Below are positions 23,483 through 35,411 of a stretch of DNA of 64,000 nucleotides, in pieces. This DNA is from Tetradesmus obliquus (lineage: Eukaryota; Chlorophyta; Chlorophyceae; Sphaeropleales; Scenedesmaceae). The stretch's first letter is position 1. Each line of letters begins with the position of its first letter. The DNA lies in assembly GCA_030272155.1 (NCBI GenBank), contig CP126191.1, positions 2,626,501 to 2,690,500 of the forward strand, read 5' to 3'. Under the pieces are notes generated by a model that had not been told where the DNA came from, ran no database searches, and saw only the letters and a list, made by a program, of their open reading frames with translations. Both the position numbers and the translations under genes were made by a program.

Positions 23483-25361
23483 TTACGCCACGGGCGCGCA
23501 CCTGCTGCGCTGCTGCAGCCGCACACTGCGCCTTGGGCTACTCGGCACCTCCCCACTGCCCTGCCGCTCAAGCCCTGCCACCCCCAGCCCTGACACACTC
23601 GGCGACGCTGCATCCATCTCGTGCAGCTGCAGCCGTTCCTGCAAGCTGAAACCGCCATTTCCTGCAAGCCCCCTGCCGGTGTTTATCACCCTCAATCCAC
23701 GACCCCCTGCATCCACTGCATCTGCTGTTGCATCAGCACCATCCAGCAAGACACTTGCCCAGCCTCGCCCTGCAGTAGCACCTAGAGCCACATCATCTTG
23801 CAGTGTAGCCGCCTTGCCTGCCCTGCGTGGTGTCTGCCGGGCTGCCTGCAGGGCCTTTGCAGGAGCCAGCAGGTCGCTGCACATTGAGCCTGGCTGGGTG
23901 TCTTCTGCTGTTGAAGGCAGCGACCAGCGGCCGAGGAGGGTTTTGCCGCCCAGCAGCTCCACTGCGATGAGCAGCAGCACCTGCAGCAGCAGCAGCAAAA
24001 TGCGCGATGGCAAGGGTTTGGCGGCGGCTCAATTCCGACGCGTTGAGCAGCATGCTGGTGACAGGTGCTGCGAGTGTTGGTTGCAGTGCACAGGCAGCTG
24101 CTGAATAACGGTAATTATGTACATACGATGTTCAAGCGGTGCAGCAGTCCTGTATTTGCCAGGTTCTGCTGGTGACATCGCTGTGGCCTCTCCTTCTGCT
24201 GCTGCTGCTGCTGCTGCTGCACCGCACCTGCCCCAGTGAGAACATGCACCAGATGCTGGCCCACTCGTAGCGCCGCGCCTCAGCGTCACCACCCAGGATG
24301 ACCTCGCTGCAGCAGCAGCACACACGCACAGGCAGGCAGCACAGTCAGGGCTGTCAGCGGAGCTGCTGTCAGCAGTGTGTTGCATACATACATAGCTTTG
24401 ACTCAGGTGCACTGCAGGATGTATGCTGTCGAGATTGGGGTGAGTGCTGCATGCGGCACCAGTGGACAGCGCCATAAGCACAGGTGGCTGTCAGGTACGT
24501 CATCAGTAGATTCTCATGTCACTCTCCTCATCACGGGGCCGGTCAGCAGCGCTATAAGGCCCAGCACTTGTTGTGGCAGCCCACCCACCGCCACTCCTAC
24601 CACCAGCCCATTCACAGCAACCGTAACATTAAAGAATTCATGTCACTCACGTCATGACAGGGCCTGTCAGCAGTGCCGCCAGCCCCAGCACCCGCTGCGG
24701 CAGGCCCCCCAGCGCAAGCGCCGGCACAAAGAAGAAGAAGCCATGGATGAATGCGGTGGGGATGTAGTAGGAGTTCGGCAGCTGCGGCACGCTCCAGCCA
24801 ATGTGGAACTTGCCGGAGATGCTGCACAGCTGCAGCAGCAGCAGCAGTGCGGGGGAAGCAGGAGCAGCAGGAGAAGCGCGTCAGCAGCTGGGACTTATGT
24901 GACCACGCTTACATGCGGTTAAGCACCTTCCAGACTTGCCCAGCCAGCAGCATGCAAGCACATCCAACACATCGGCAGCATCTGCTTTCACTCATTCATA
25001 TCTGTTGGGTCCTCATCTTCATCTTATGTCCCAGCCCCCACCTGCTGCCCGCACAGCATCTCAGCGTTGTCTGCACAGCACGCAGCAGGCGCCGCCAGGT
25101 AGCCGGCAGCCTGGCTGCCCAGCACCCCACCCAGCAGACTTGTCACTGCAGCTGATAACCCCAGAAGCTGCAGCAGCGCCGGCAGGCCCTTCAGGATCAG
25201 TAGGCCTGAGGCTACACTGGCAAGCCGCCGCACGGTCCAGTGGAGGACTTGGTCAGCTTCCTTGCTGATGACTGGCTTGTTGAAAGCTGCCTGGGGCTGG
25301 CCTGCGGGCAGCAGAAATCGTGCGGCGTAGTTGAGTGCATTTGGCGGCTGGGTGCAGTGAC

Positions 25362-25394
<33 letters not shown>

Positions 25395-26148
25395 TGGTTT
25401 GGGCAACCGGCTTTTCATGCGCAGGAAGTGCACAACTGATTGCGGCCCACTTGTGTGATGGCTGCGCACTAACAATTGAAATGTGCTGCAAAAGCCAAAC
25501 ATAAACAGCAGCCGAACCCCTCCTTAGCCCCCAAGCTAGTGCAGACCTCTGTGTGCAGCATGGCTAGCGTCACGCGTGCTGCTGCTGCTGCTGCTGCTGC
25601 TGCCTCAGCATTCACAAGGTGCCGCTCACCCCACACGAACTCGTTGAACACGATGGGCTGCAGGCTGACATGGCAGTAGGCCAGCCACGTCAGCAGCTGG
25701 TTGACCTTGCTGTCACACTGGTCAACGACCATGTACTGCGCAAACTGCAGCACCTGCAGCAGCAGCACAGACGTACTCTGTGAAGACAGCAGCCTGGCAT
25801 TGTGATGCAGGCACACTACGGCTAGGCAGTCACCACTGCTGCTCTGATAAAGGGAATGTCACTAACTGTCTGTTTGTGTTGGATGTGTGTAACAAAGCAG
25901 CTTGACAGGCTGCTACCGATGCAGCAGCACCGGGAATGCTGTCGGGCCGTTGTACTGCCATGCCCAGCAGCACTCCCAGCTCATTCGGCTAGTGCCAATT
26001 GGCCGTTAAACACAGCTCTTACCTCCATCACCGTAAAGTATGCAGTGACTCCCACATACTTCATAGAACGCCCTCGCCACAGCAGAATAGCGGTGGTTAT
26101 AGCGCCCATAGCAGCGAAGCCCAGCGACACCGGCGCTGAAAAGCACAT
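23483..26148 (-). CDS. Multipass membrane protein, DUF5765-like
   Basis: Six in-phase exons: 26023-26148, 25616-25753, 25042-25290, 24651-24829, 24228-24306, 23483-23980, about 422 residues. The ATG at 26148 opens MCFSAPVSLGFAAMG, the typical start of an uncharacterised membrane family with MCxS-G-AS. Hydrophobic segments follow with family-like anchors: VVDQCDSKVNQLLTWLAY, VSLQPIVFNEF, LCGQQLCSISGKFHIGW (over the exon 3/4 junction), IHGFFFFVPAL and YEWASIWCMFSL. The last exon adds about 140 hydrophilic residues beyond the membrane core, which is unusual. Function unknown. The family name is from memory and tentative; membrane topology is supported. The exon 3 acceptor (25290) is the least certain junction. 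Confidence 0.78.
24536..24595 (-). repeat. Copy of the 3' edge of exon 4 of the DUF5765-like gene
   Basis: LPQRVLGLAALLTGPVM recurs as LPQQVLGLIALLTGPVM in the next intron, about 120 bp downstream of the real donor (24651). The copy lacks a clear GT donor. Confidence 0.9.
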
Positions 26149-26877
26149 ATTGCTGGTATGATTGGTGAAGATGAACAATCGTATTGGTTGACTTCCTGGT
26201 GTGCTATGCGTGAGTTGTCGAGTCTGTCTTGCAAGGCCGTTGCTGTCTGCAGGGCAGCTTATTGCTTAACTGCGGCTGATCAGCTCAACAAAATCTTATT
26301 ACTCCAAAATCTCATTGATATGGCATGTAGGCGATCTCAGCGCTGTTGCTCAGTAGGGTTCGGGTCACGGCGGTTACACGGTGTAACTGACACCTGAGGG
26401 GCACATGATGTGGCCCACATCATATGCCGCCCATGCAAACATGCGAACACAGAGTGCGTACCAGCTAAAGTCAGTGCAACTTGCAGCATCTGCGACAGTC
26501 CAACGTGTTGCTTTGCATACCGAAGCCACACACCTTGACATTGCACTTGCTGCTGCCTACATCCAGCCAGACCCTCACAACATGCTGCCAGTGCGCAGCA
26601 CACCTGCAGCCATACGAGCATGCCCGCAGTCCACAAGCACCCAATCTTCAAATTAGTTCATAGCAGCAGCACAGCGCTATTCATGCAGCACGTTCTGCAA
26701 CCACTGCTGGTGCATGCAGCCCCACACTTGTGGGGCAAGAACTTGTCCTGCAGTGCCTGCGTGCTGCAGCTGGCGCTGTAAGAAGCTAAGCCCAAGAAAA
26801 CCCTGAACAGCAATCCAACTGTGCATGCCTCCGTTCTGCTCAGCATCTTCAATGTGCCACACGCAGCGCCTGAGCAT
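26149..26877. other. Intergenic region between the DUF5765-like gene and eIF2A
   Basis: No coding exon seen. It contains the eIF2A 3' flank and the promoter of the minus-strand gene starting at 26148. A minus-strand TGTAA occurs near 26374. Confidence 0.45.
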
Positions 26878-29800
26878 CTAGGCAGTGCCTCCCAGCTCCT
26901 CTATTTCTGCAATCACGGATGCCTCTGCCTCAATCTTCTGCAGCTGCTCCGGCTCCAGCGCAGACGGCCCTGCCAGTGTGTGCGGCGCATGGCAGACACA
27001 CAACAGACAGCACACGCAGCACACACAGCAGGTTCTGTGTCAGCGCGCTGGTGCCACCTGCAGCTTCTTTCCCAGTTTGAACGGATTCGAAAGCATACAT
27101 TTTGCATGCCGCAGAGCATCGCATGCGCCCGGACTCCAGCTGATTGCAAATGTTGCAAGACATACTATTTGAAACCTTGCTCGTAACAGCTGCTGCTGCC
27201 CATTCTAACTGCCACTCTCAGCATGCACTCAGTACACAGCGCATTCCGTGCAGCTCACCTTCCGTGTCCCGCCTCTCCTTGAGCTGCTGTATCTGCCGCA
27301 GCTTCTTCTGCAGCGCCCGCACTCGCTTCTGCGCAGCATCCGCGTCACCCCCAGCAGCAGCGGCGCCACTCACACTGGCACCCGCCAGCTGCTCCGTAAC
27401 ACCCGCAACGCCAGCAGCAGCACTACTGCTGCTGCCCTGCCCTGCTGCTGCTGCTGCTGGTTCGTCTTCCGCATCCTCGGCTCCATCTGCTGCTCCCTCA
27501 CCACCCGCCTTGGCCTTTTTGTTAGCGCGTTTCTTCGCGTTTTTGCTGGCTGCCTTTGTGACAAACTCGGCGCCTGGCGGCATCGGCTTGCCAGTGCTCT
27601 GGCTGATGCGCCCGGGCTTGCTGCTGCTGTCGTAGGCGAGGCTAAATGTGGGGCCGCTGCCGCCGCTGTTGATGGCCGCTGCGCCTGCTTGCAGGTGCGA
27701 CTGCAAGCTACGCATGCCCGGCGGCCTGCAGAAAGCAGCAGCAGCAGCAGCAGCATGCAGGCAGCACGGCAGCAGCAGGTGAAGCAGAGCTCCCATCCAA
27801 AGTCATCATGCACACTGCGCACCACCACTTGCTGCGGCAGAGAGCACGCAAACACAGCACAAACTAAGACAAGCCTGCAAGCCAGCAACACACACTGCTG
27901 CCGACCAGCCGATCATCACCAACCCACCTATACGCTGCTGCTGGCTTGCTGGCCGCTGCGCTGCCGCCGCCTGCTGCTGCTGCTCCGCCGCCCTTGCCGC
28001 CTGCTGCCAGGCGCTCCGGGCTGGCTGGCCTGTCTTCATACGTTGTGCCTGGCGGGGGCGGCAGCCAGGCTGCCTCAAGCAGCGTCTCAAAGGGCCGCTC
28101 ACACACCTTGTCGCCTGCAGCAGCAGCCAGGAAAAAACATAATGCAGATTGCTCACATTTTGGTGGCAACAAGCCAGGGAAGGGCAGCACGGGTAAGTAA
28201 GTTTACTAGGATTTCAACCCCCGGAATGCAACGGCAGGGCGTCCTCCATACCAGTACTCAACGGTCGCTTGGTGGACAAGGTCATACACCCAGCATTGCA
28301 GCTGCTTCGCGCACCCCGCAGTCAAGTACTTATGCGCACTTTACACTTCTTGCATCCCCGCAGCTGAATGCTTCACGCACCGACATATTTGAACACGCGC
28401 ACGTTGTTGTCCACACGCAGCCACACATGTGCAGTGCAGACACGTGCAACCCAGCAATACACAATGCAACCCTGGCCATTCACGCACCAACGTAGTTGAA
28501 CACGCGCACGTTGTTGTCCACGCGCAGCCGCGGCGCAGTCGTGGCCGTCATGAAGTACCGCCCGCAGGGCGACCAGGCCGCACTGACAGACGAGGCGCTG
28601 CGCGTGGCACCCATCTGCTTGCACACTCCCTTGGATAGCTTGTTGTAAAACACAATGTCGCCTGGCGGTGGTGCAGCAGTTGTGAAAAGGCAGAAGTAAC
28701 ATGTTACTTTTCTGGCGGCTCTATAAGGGCGTGGAATGTTCTGCGGGCAGACAGATGCGCTGCTGCACGTGCAATGTCAGCTGCCAGGTGCACAAGGCGG
28801 CGCACAACCATTCAGCAACCTCACCCACTGCTCTGCTCAACACACCCTCCTACAAACAACCTGCACATCGCATGCAAGGGCTATGTTGGGATTTCCAGAG
28901 AATGCGTATTGATAGCCGCAACGTTCTGCGGGCAGACGGATATGCTGCTGCACGTGCATTGGAGCACACCGCAGCCTCACGCATCCGCAGCAATTTGCTT
29001 TACACACGCATCCGCAGCAATTTGCAGCTTACCCTTAACATATCCCAGGCATAACTGGGCTTTGTAGCTGCTGCTGCGTCTAGGAGTGCAGACAAGCAGA
29101 AGCAGCAGCATCTACCCACCCATACTAGTCACATGCAGGCCAATCCTCTTCCCCCCATCATCAGCACAAGCAGCAACAGCAACAGCAGCAGCAAGAGCAG
29201 CATAAACGGCACCCATGCACCCACCTGGCAGGTTGCCAAAGCCTGCAATGGCCAGGAAGCGCCCGAAGGGGTTCCAGCGTGCCGTGCTGTAGGGCCCTGA
29301 GCCCAGGTCGTACACGGGCTTGCAGCGGTTGTCCAGCAGCATGACCTGCGGCACGGCAGCAGCAGCAGCAGCAGCAGCAAGCGTGCTTTGCCAAGGTGCA
29401 TTAGAACAGCTGTTTGTCCACCCCCAGTTCGAGATGCAAGACAACTGTGGCACTTAGCGCTTGTGCAGAAGCTTCAAGAACACACATGCAGAGCGACCGG
29501 CAGCGTCAGCGCCTGCCAGCCCCACCGCCTCACCTTTGCCTGCACGAACCCCACCACCACTAGGAGATATTCCCTCAAACGACCCTGTGTCACATCATGC
29601 ACCAGCTGCTGCTGTTGCTGCTGCCGCTGCTGCGTGTGCCCCGCTGCCTCACCTTCGCCGGCATGAATCCCGCCACAACCACAAAGTAATCTCCCGCGGG
29701 GCTCCACTGCACATCATGCACAGGACCTTCTTTGGGCATGGCCACAGCACACGCCTCGTCAGCACGGGACATCTCTGCTGGCAGGTAGTGCAGTTTGGAC

Positions 29801-32700
29801 TCCCCGTAGTAGCTCTGGTTGGTGGCGTCTGTCTCGCAGGTGGCCATGAAGAGTACGGCGGTGCCAGATGCATTCCACATCATGGACGCGCCTGCATGGA
29901 TGAACAGAAGATGGCAAGCATTCAGTGATGTTGCTGTTGCAAAGGTAACCATGAAGAGTACGGCGGTGCCAGGTGCATTCCACATCATGGACGCGTCTGC
30001 AAAGCAGGGTGTGGAACAGCAGATGATGAGGATATGGACTGTGAAGAAATAGAGAGGGGAGAAGGCAGCAGGTATGGTGATGCTGGTCCCGTAAGTGGCC
30101 ATAAAGAGGACCGCAGTGCCAGGTGCATTCCACATCTGGACGCGCCTGCATGAGCGGGGAGAGAGTGAGGAAGCGGGGCCCCCTGCTGACGGTCAGCAAG
30201 CAGCAGGTGTGCTGGCGTCGCTTTTGCAGGTGGCCCTGCAGCAGCTCTTGCGGCTGATGGCCAACTGTTCAAGTCCCAAATCCTGCAGGCACATGCGGAT
30301 CCAAACCCCAAACCCCAGCCATCTCACATGCACGGACCCAGAACCCGAACCCTAGCACACACCTGTGGCCCTGTAGAAGCTCTTGCGGCTGATTTTGACC
30401 GGCTGCATACGTCCCAACCCTGCACGCACTTGCTGACCCAACCACAAACAAAACCCTAGTCGCTACATGCACAGCCAAACCCCAAACCCCACACCCCCGC
30501 CGCACCTGTGGCCCTGTAGAAGCTCTTGCGGCTGATGGTGACCGGCTGCTCTCCGCTGCAGTCCACCACAGTGGCCACTGCAGGCTGGCCCTTGGCCTCA
30601 GCAATGAATGCAGCCAGCAGCTGCTTGCTGGGTGCGGGGCAGGGCTGGAAGCTGCTGGCGCCTTTGATGGGGATCTTCTTGGCGGCTGGTAAGGCAGGCA
30701 GCAGGGGAGGGTTTTGGCGAGTGTTGTGTTCTGTAACATGTTATGTAACGCGCAGTTGATTTGGTGTATTTGAGAGGCCTAAGCTGCCGGTTGTCACAAA
30801 CAATGCGCAGCAGAGCAGCTAGCTGCTATGGTTCTGAGCGAGCATGACTGACGTTGGTGTGCTCGCTGCAGCCTGATATGCATATTCAGCTGCTGGGGTG
30901 CTGCTGCAGTGCTTGAGTTTGCAGGCTGGTGTGTGTTGCAGGCGTCGCGCCTGCGTCCTTACATTCGCTGCCCAGGGAGCACCCTGCAGCACTTGAAATG
31001 CACAAGCCAGCCACTCACTCTTGAAGCCGCTGGCCCTGCTGTACTGGTGCACGGTGTTGGTCACGCCGTGAAAGGCCGCCTCGTCGCCCGCGCCCCACTG
31101 CAGCAGCGGCCACGCCTCCTTGTTCACGCTCTTGGCACCAAGCTCCAACACCACTGACCCAGTAGCAGTGTCCCAGGCCTGCGTGCAGGGGCAGCAAGCC
31201 ATGCAGTGACACGTACATATGGCTCAGCAGATATGATAAAGAGTATCCAAGCGTGACGTGAAAGATGTGCGTGTATGCACTGGTGGTGTCTGGCGCCCAG
31301 CTCATGCACAACTGCTGTGCACGCAGCACACATACACACGATTCCAAGGAATGGTCAATCTTAGCCGCAGGGATGTAGCCCTGGATGGCCTTCTGGCAGT
31401 AGGCCAGACCATGATTGAGACATAGAGAATGTGCAGCTGGCACTGGCCCAGCTGACAGCTGCTGCTCAGCATCCTGCATGATATGCTGTTGGTAACGGCT
31501 GCTGGACAGACATGCTACGAACCCCGCACCCATGCTTTCAATTACACCTGCTACTGCAGCTGCTGTAGCTATCGTATTGCTGTTGGTGTGCTGCTGCTGT
31601 GATGCAGGCACAGCTAGCGGGTGCCTTCAGCGCTGCTGCTCCTGCCGAGCGCTGCTGCGGCTCCTGCTTTGCCTGTGGCTTCGGCCCCTGCTGCTGCTGC
31701 TGCTGCCTGTAGCTTTTTCAGCCCCTGCTGCTGCTGGTGCTGCTGCTGCTGCTCCTGTTGCTGACACACCTTGATGTTCTTTGCCGGCTGCCCGTCCTCC
31801 TGCTTGCTGGGGCGCTGCGCCGTGGTGAGGAAGGCGCCTGTCTTGCTCCAGTCCAGCAGCACCACGCCAGGCACAGCCAGGCTCAGCAGCTGCAGCACAG
31901 CCGGCACAATGTGAGGGAGTCACCAAACATCGCATTTCATGCGTTATGTGTTATGTGACGGTTATACGTGATGCAATAAGTGCTGAGCCCAGCAGCACCA
32001 CGCCAGGCACAGCCAGACTCAGCAGCTGCAGCACAGCCAGCACCATGTGGCATGTGAGATGTCAAACGACATCGCACTTCATCAATATTTTGTGGCAGTT
32101 ACAAGTACTGAGTGTGGTGCCAGGATCAGAAAACGCCTGTGACAGACTTGCAGGACATGTGCGGCTGGGAGTGGCTGGGGCACCCTGAGGCCTGCAGCTG
32201 GTTGGCGCTTGCTTCCTGAAGTGCTTGCAACACTGCTGTCATATTACACAATCCTGCAGAAAACTACAGTAACAGTAGCTGCTGCCACCGCACCTTTGCT
32301 CCATTGCTGAGGCTGATGATGTCCACGCCAGCATCAGTCACTGCTGCAAGCTTGGTGCCATCAGGCGAGGGCACAGCGCTCTTTGCTGGCAGGCTGTACA
32401 CCACACAATACGACAGCAGCCACACACATCAGCAGAGACAATCTGTACGTTTTGAAGAGCTGAGAACTGCGTGCTGCAAGCTGTGTAAACAGATCAGGGT
32501 CTTACCCGCTCACACCAGACTGTGCAGCAGACAGCTCAGGCAGGCCTGTCAGCACGCTGGCCGTCTCCGGCGTGCGAACTGCAAGACATTGGTGCAATCA
32601 AGTTATAGTTAATCATCATATGAGGTTACGTGCTTCAGTTGCTGTCGCTTCAAACCAGCTGCAGCAGCAACGTACCCAACAGTTGCAGTGCGGCTGCCAT
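26878..32700 (-). CDS. EIF2A: Eukaryotic translation initiation factor 2A (eIF2A)
   Basis: Twelve in-phase exons: 32676-32700, 32506-32578, 32294-32393, 31770-31889, 31019-31178, 30506-30685, 29653-29891, 29225-29345, 28488-28661, 27928-28114, 27259-27725, 26878-26969, about 645 residues (human 585). It is a WD-repeat propeller protein that delivers Met-tRNAi to the 40S subunit independently of eIF2. Diagnostic stretches: KNIKAWDTATGS, SYYGESKLHYLPAEM, GPVHDVQWSPAGDYFVVV, GFMPAK, RWNPFGRFLAIAGFGNLPG and TATTAPRLRVDNNVRVFNYV. The C-terminal exon ends in a charged helix (KKLRQIQQLKERR, EQLQKIEAEASVIAEIEEL) as in the family. The start is a 25-nt first exon (MAAALQLL) joining VRTPETASV in phase 1. 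Introns carry several exon-edge copies. Confidence 0.96.
28375..28423 (-). repeat. Copy of the 3' edge of eIF2A exon 9
   Basis: RLRVDNNVRVFNYVG with its GTGCGTGAA donor recurs as VDNNVRVFKYVG with the same donor, about 113 bp downstream of the real donor at 28488. It is a near-perfect decoy 5' splice site. Confidence 0.92.
29497..29615 (-). repeat. Diverged copy of the 3' edge of eIF2A exon 7
   Basis: VHDVQWSPAGDYFVVVAGFMPAK and its GTGAGG donor recur as VHDVTQGRLREYLLVVVGFVQAK in the next intron. This older copy has many substitutions but is still open. Confidence 0.85.
29940..30150 (-). repeat. Two copies of the 5' edge of eIF2A exon 7
   Basis: GASMMWNASGTAVLFMAT (true exon start at 29891) recurs at 29940-30003 (DASMMWNAPGTAVLFMVT) and 30087-30150 (one codon lost near the MM, frame changed). 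Both lie upstream of the functional acceptor. Confidence 0.93.
30228..30412 (-). repeat. Two copies of the 3' edge of eIF2A exon 6
   Basis: The exon end ISRKSFYRAT plus donor recurs at 30358-30412 and 30228-30272, spaced about 130-145 bp, in intron 6. The spacer carries telomere-like AACCCCAAACCCC stretches. Confidence 0.88.
31985..32047 (-). repeat. Copy of the 5' edge of eIF2A exon 4
   Basis: The CTGCAG acceptor plus LLSLAVPGVVLL recurs about 130 bp upstream of the functional acceptor at 31889, almost identical over 55 bp. Confidence 0.92.
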
Positions 32701-32949
32701 AGCTGCCAGTTGTGTCTACAAATCACAAGCACAAGCATACTGACAATGAGCAGCATGATTGACTTTTTGGTTGCAGTTGGTTGCGCCTGTCTTGACATGT
32801 GACATAGCATACGCGAAAAGGCGGGCGCCATATGTGACGGTGTGTGCTCATGTTCATTAGCCAAGTGTTTTATAATCCTTAGCGACGTTTGCTGGTGATC
32901 GTTGCGCTCATCAGCCGGGCTAGTGACCCTGGTGTGTAACCACAGCATA
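32701..32949. promoter_or_regulatory. Divergent intergenic promoter, eIF2A / adenylate kinase
   Basis: 249 bp separate the eIF2A ATG (minus, 32700) from the adenylate kinase ATG (plus, 32950). The head-to-head layout implies a shared bidirectional promoter. It is relatively AT-richer and free of CAG tracts. No specific element is claimed. Confidence 0.55.
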
Positions 32950-33553
32950 ATGCAGCAGCAGGCCAGCAGATCGTTGCTGCGCGCAGCGCACGCTTCGTTG
33001 ACAGCGACATGGTTCAGCAGTAGTGTTGCACCAGCTGCAGCTGCTGCCTACAGCACCAGCAGCAGCAACCAGGGGCAGATCAAGTGGGTGTTCCTGGGGC
33101 CTCCTGGTGTGGGTAAGGGCACCTATGCTAGCCGTGTTGCAGCTGCCTTGGACGTCCCCCACATAGCAGCAGGAGACCTAGTCCGCGCTGAGATCAAAAG
33201 TGGCTCGACTTTGGGTCAGCAGGTACGGCGCTCAGCAGTGCAGTCTGTACAGCCAGATGTGACAGCTGACTGGCTAGGAGGAGCCAGCCGGTGCAGCAGC
33301 AGCAGCAGCAGCAATTGCAGCCGCATGGAGCATCTCAGACACTGCAACAGCACTGGGTACAAAAATTGTATGTGTGACCTCTGCAATCAGCTCAGCTGTG
33401 GCTTGTGCACTGCCATGCGCTGCCACCGTCCACTGCGTGCACGAACCAGCCTGCTGCTGCTGCTGCTGCTGCCGCCGCCTGCTGCTACTCGCAGATGCAG
33501 CAGATTGTGAGCAAGGGGCAGCTGCTGCCGGATGAGGTCATCATTGAGGTGAG

Positions 33554-33590
<37 letters not shown>

Positions 33591-35158
33591 CTGTCGGCTT
33601 GCAGCACAATGCAGCTGGCAGCGACAAGCTTGTATGCCAGTGGCCCAGTCCAGGCTTGCTGCCGCCAAGCACAGCTGCAACTGTGCAGCTGGGCAGGCTG
33701 TTAACATGGAGTTTTCATAGTTTGTTAGCATGTGAAGCAGATGGAAGTAGTCGAACGAAGTGGGCGTCGAAGCGATATATCCCGCTAGGCTGTGCTGCAG
33801 TGGTGTATGGCGTAGGTCTGATGGCTGCGTGTTTGACCACCATGTGCTGTTGGTTGTGCTTGTGGTGGCTGCTGCAGGTGCTGCAGCAGCGGCTGCAGCA
33901 GGGCCGCGCTGCTGGGGAAGGAGGCTTCATCCTGGACGGCTTCCCAAGGTGATTTGATGCGCAGATGTTATGTAACCATGTTACGTTTTATGTAACCATG
34001 TTACATAACAAGGCGAAGTGATGGACAAACACAACTCTTGGAACAACGCCGTTGGCGTACAGCAGCAGCAGCAGCAGCAGCACTTGATGCCGGCATCACA
34101 TGCTGGCCTGGTAGCCATTTCACCACTTGCTTGCCTCCCTTTCACACACACTAAATCACACCAAGCAGTTATCTCAGTAGTACCAACCAAACCACCACCA
34201 ACCACCTTCTCCCCGGCCGTCGCACGCTTGCAGGACGGCGCACCAGGCGCAGCAGCTGGCAGCCGTCACTCAGGTGCAGCTCGCGCTCAACCTCTCGCTG
34301 CGCCACGAGGTGCTCGTGCAGAAATGCTGCGGGCGCCGCATCTGCGGCCACTGCGGCAAGAACTACAACATCGCAGACATCTACCTGCCTGCTGACCCTG
34401 CTTCCGGCCAGCCTGAGATTGTTATGCCGCCGCTGAGCCCTCCCAAGGAGTGTGAGCCACATCTGGAGACGCGGGAAGATGACACAGAAGAGGTGGTGCT
34501 GCGGCGGCTGCAGGTGGGAAGTTCATGGCGGCACGGGCGGGAAGTTGGGTGTGAAGTTGACGCATTGCTTAGCGGCGCACAGTGAGGCTGCAGCGTGTAC
34601 TCCAGTTTTGTGTTGTGGTAGTGCTGTTGCCGCATGTTTCTTTACCTAGGATTGTCGGGTTCTGCATCCTTTCTGTGTGCTTGTTGTAGTCAAGCGGCAC
34701 AAGGGTGACACGAAGGTGGTGCTGCCGCGGCTGCAGCTGGGTATCGCAGGAAAGGTGGGAATTAATCGGCGGCTTGGGGTGGGGAACATGGGTGTGAAAA
34801 TTGTGGAATTTCTGGCTCCACGGCGTAGCCCATCACTGCAGCCTATCATCTGCTTGGCATTAACTTTACTTTGTTAACTCGCCTGTTCATGCTCCAGGGC
34901 CCTTGCAGTGTTGTTCCCGCTGCCGTTGCCAGACATGTCTCTTGTGTTGTTCCCCTTCATGCTATCTGCCTCATCCACTCATTCCCTGGTCTTGTTATTT
35001 CTGCCTTGCCTGGCTGCAGGTCTACAATGCAGCAGCAGCGCCAGTTGAGGACTTTTACCGCGCCTCAGGCCTGCTGCTGGACTTTAAGATCACCGGGGGC
35101 ATCCCGCAGACATTGCCCCGGCTGATGGCCAGCCTGCAGCCCTACATTGTTGCAGCAC

Positions 35159-35201
<43 letters not shown>

Positions 35202-35229
35202 GAAGGAGCAGGCTGCTGCCACAGCTTGA
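32950..35229 (+). CDS. ADK: Adenylate kinase, organelle-targeted
   Basis: Catalyses ATP + AMP = 2 ADP. Exons 32950-33222, 33495-33548, 33878-33948, 34234-34513 and 35020-35229 are all in phase, about 295 residues. P-loop GPPGVGKGT at residues 50-58; AMP-site region AAGDLVRAEIKSGSTLGQQ then IVSKGQLLPDEVI and GGFILDGFPRT; LID with paired cysteines CCGRRICGHCGKNYN, then HLETREDDTEEVVLRRLQ. The first 40 residues are rich in Ala, Ser and Arg without acids, consistent with a chloroplast or mitochondrial transit peptide (inference). The last exon ends in a poly-Ser run and EKEQAAATA, and its tail is tandemly duplicated after the stop. Confidence 0.96.
34685..34790 (+). repeat. Diverged copy of the 3' edge of adenylate kinase exon 4
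   Basis: EDDTEEVVLRRLQ plus donor recurs as KGDTKVVLPRLQ, with similar following intron sequence (GGCGGC...GTGTGAA), about 230 bp downstream of the real donor at 34513. Confidence 0.8.
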
Positions 35230-35411
35230 TGGCAGCAGCAGCTGATGGCCTGCCCGCAGCCCTACATCGGCAGCAGCAGCAGCAGCAGCAGCAGCGGGAG
35301 GGAGCAGGCTGCTGCCACAGCTTGATGGCAGCAGCAGCTGATGGCCTGTCCGCAGCCCTACGTCGGCAGCAGCAGCAGCAGCGGGAGGGAGCAGGCTGCT
35401 GCCACAGCTTG
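35126..35411 (+). repeat. Threefold tandem repeat of the adenylate kinase C-terminal end
   Basis: The segment coding LMASLQPYIVAARSSS...EKEQAAATA-stop recurs twice immediately downstream (35230-35325 and 35326-35411) with internal CAG tracts of different length. The copies follow the first stop codon, so they are 3' UTR unless the stop is bypassed. Confidence 0.93.

Noticed and set aside
23262-24104. 280-residue plus-strand ORF
   Set aside because: Antisense shadow of the last exon of the DUF5765-like gene; no recognisable domain.
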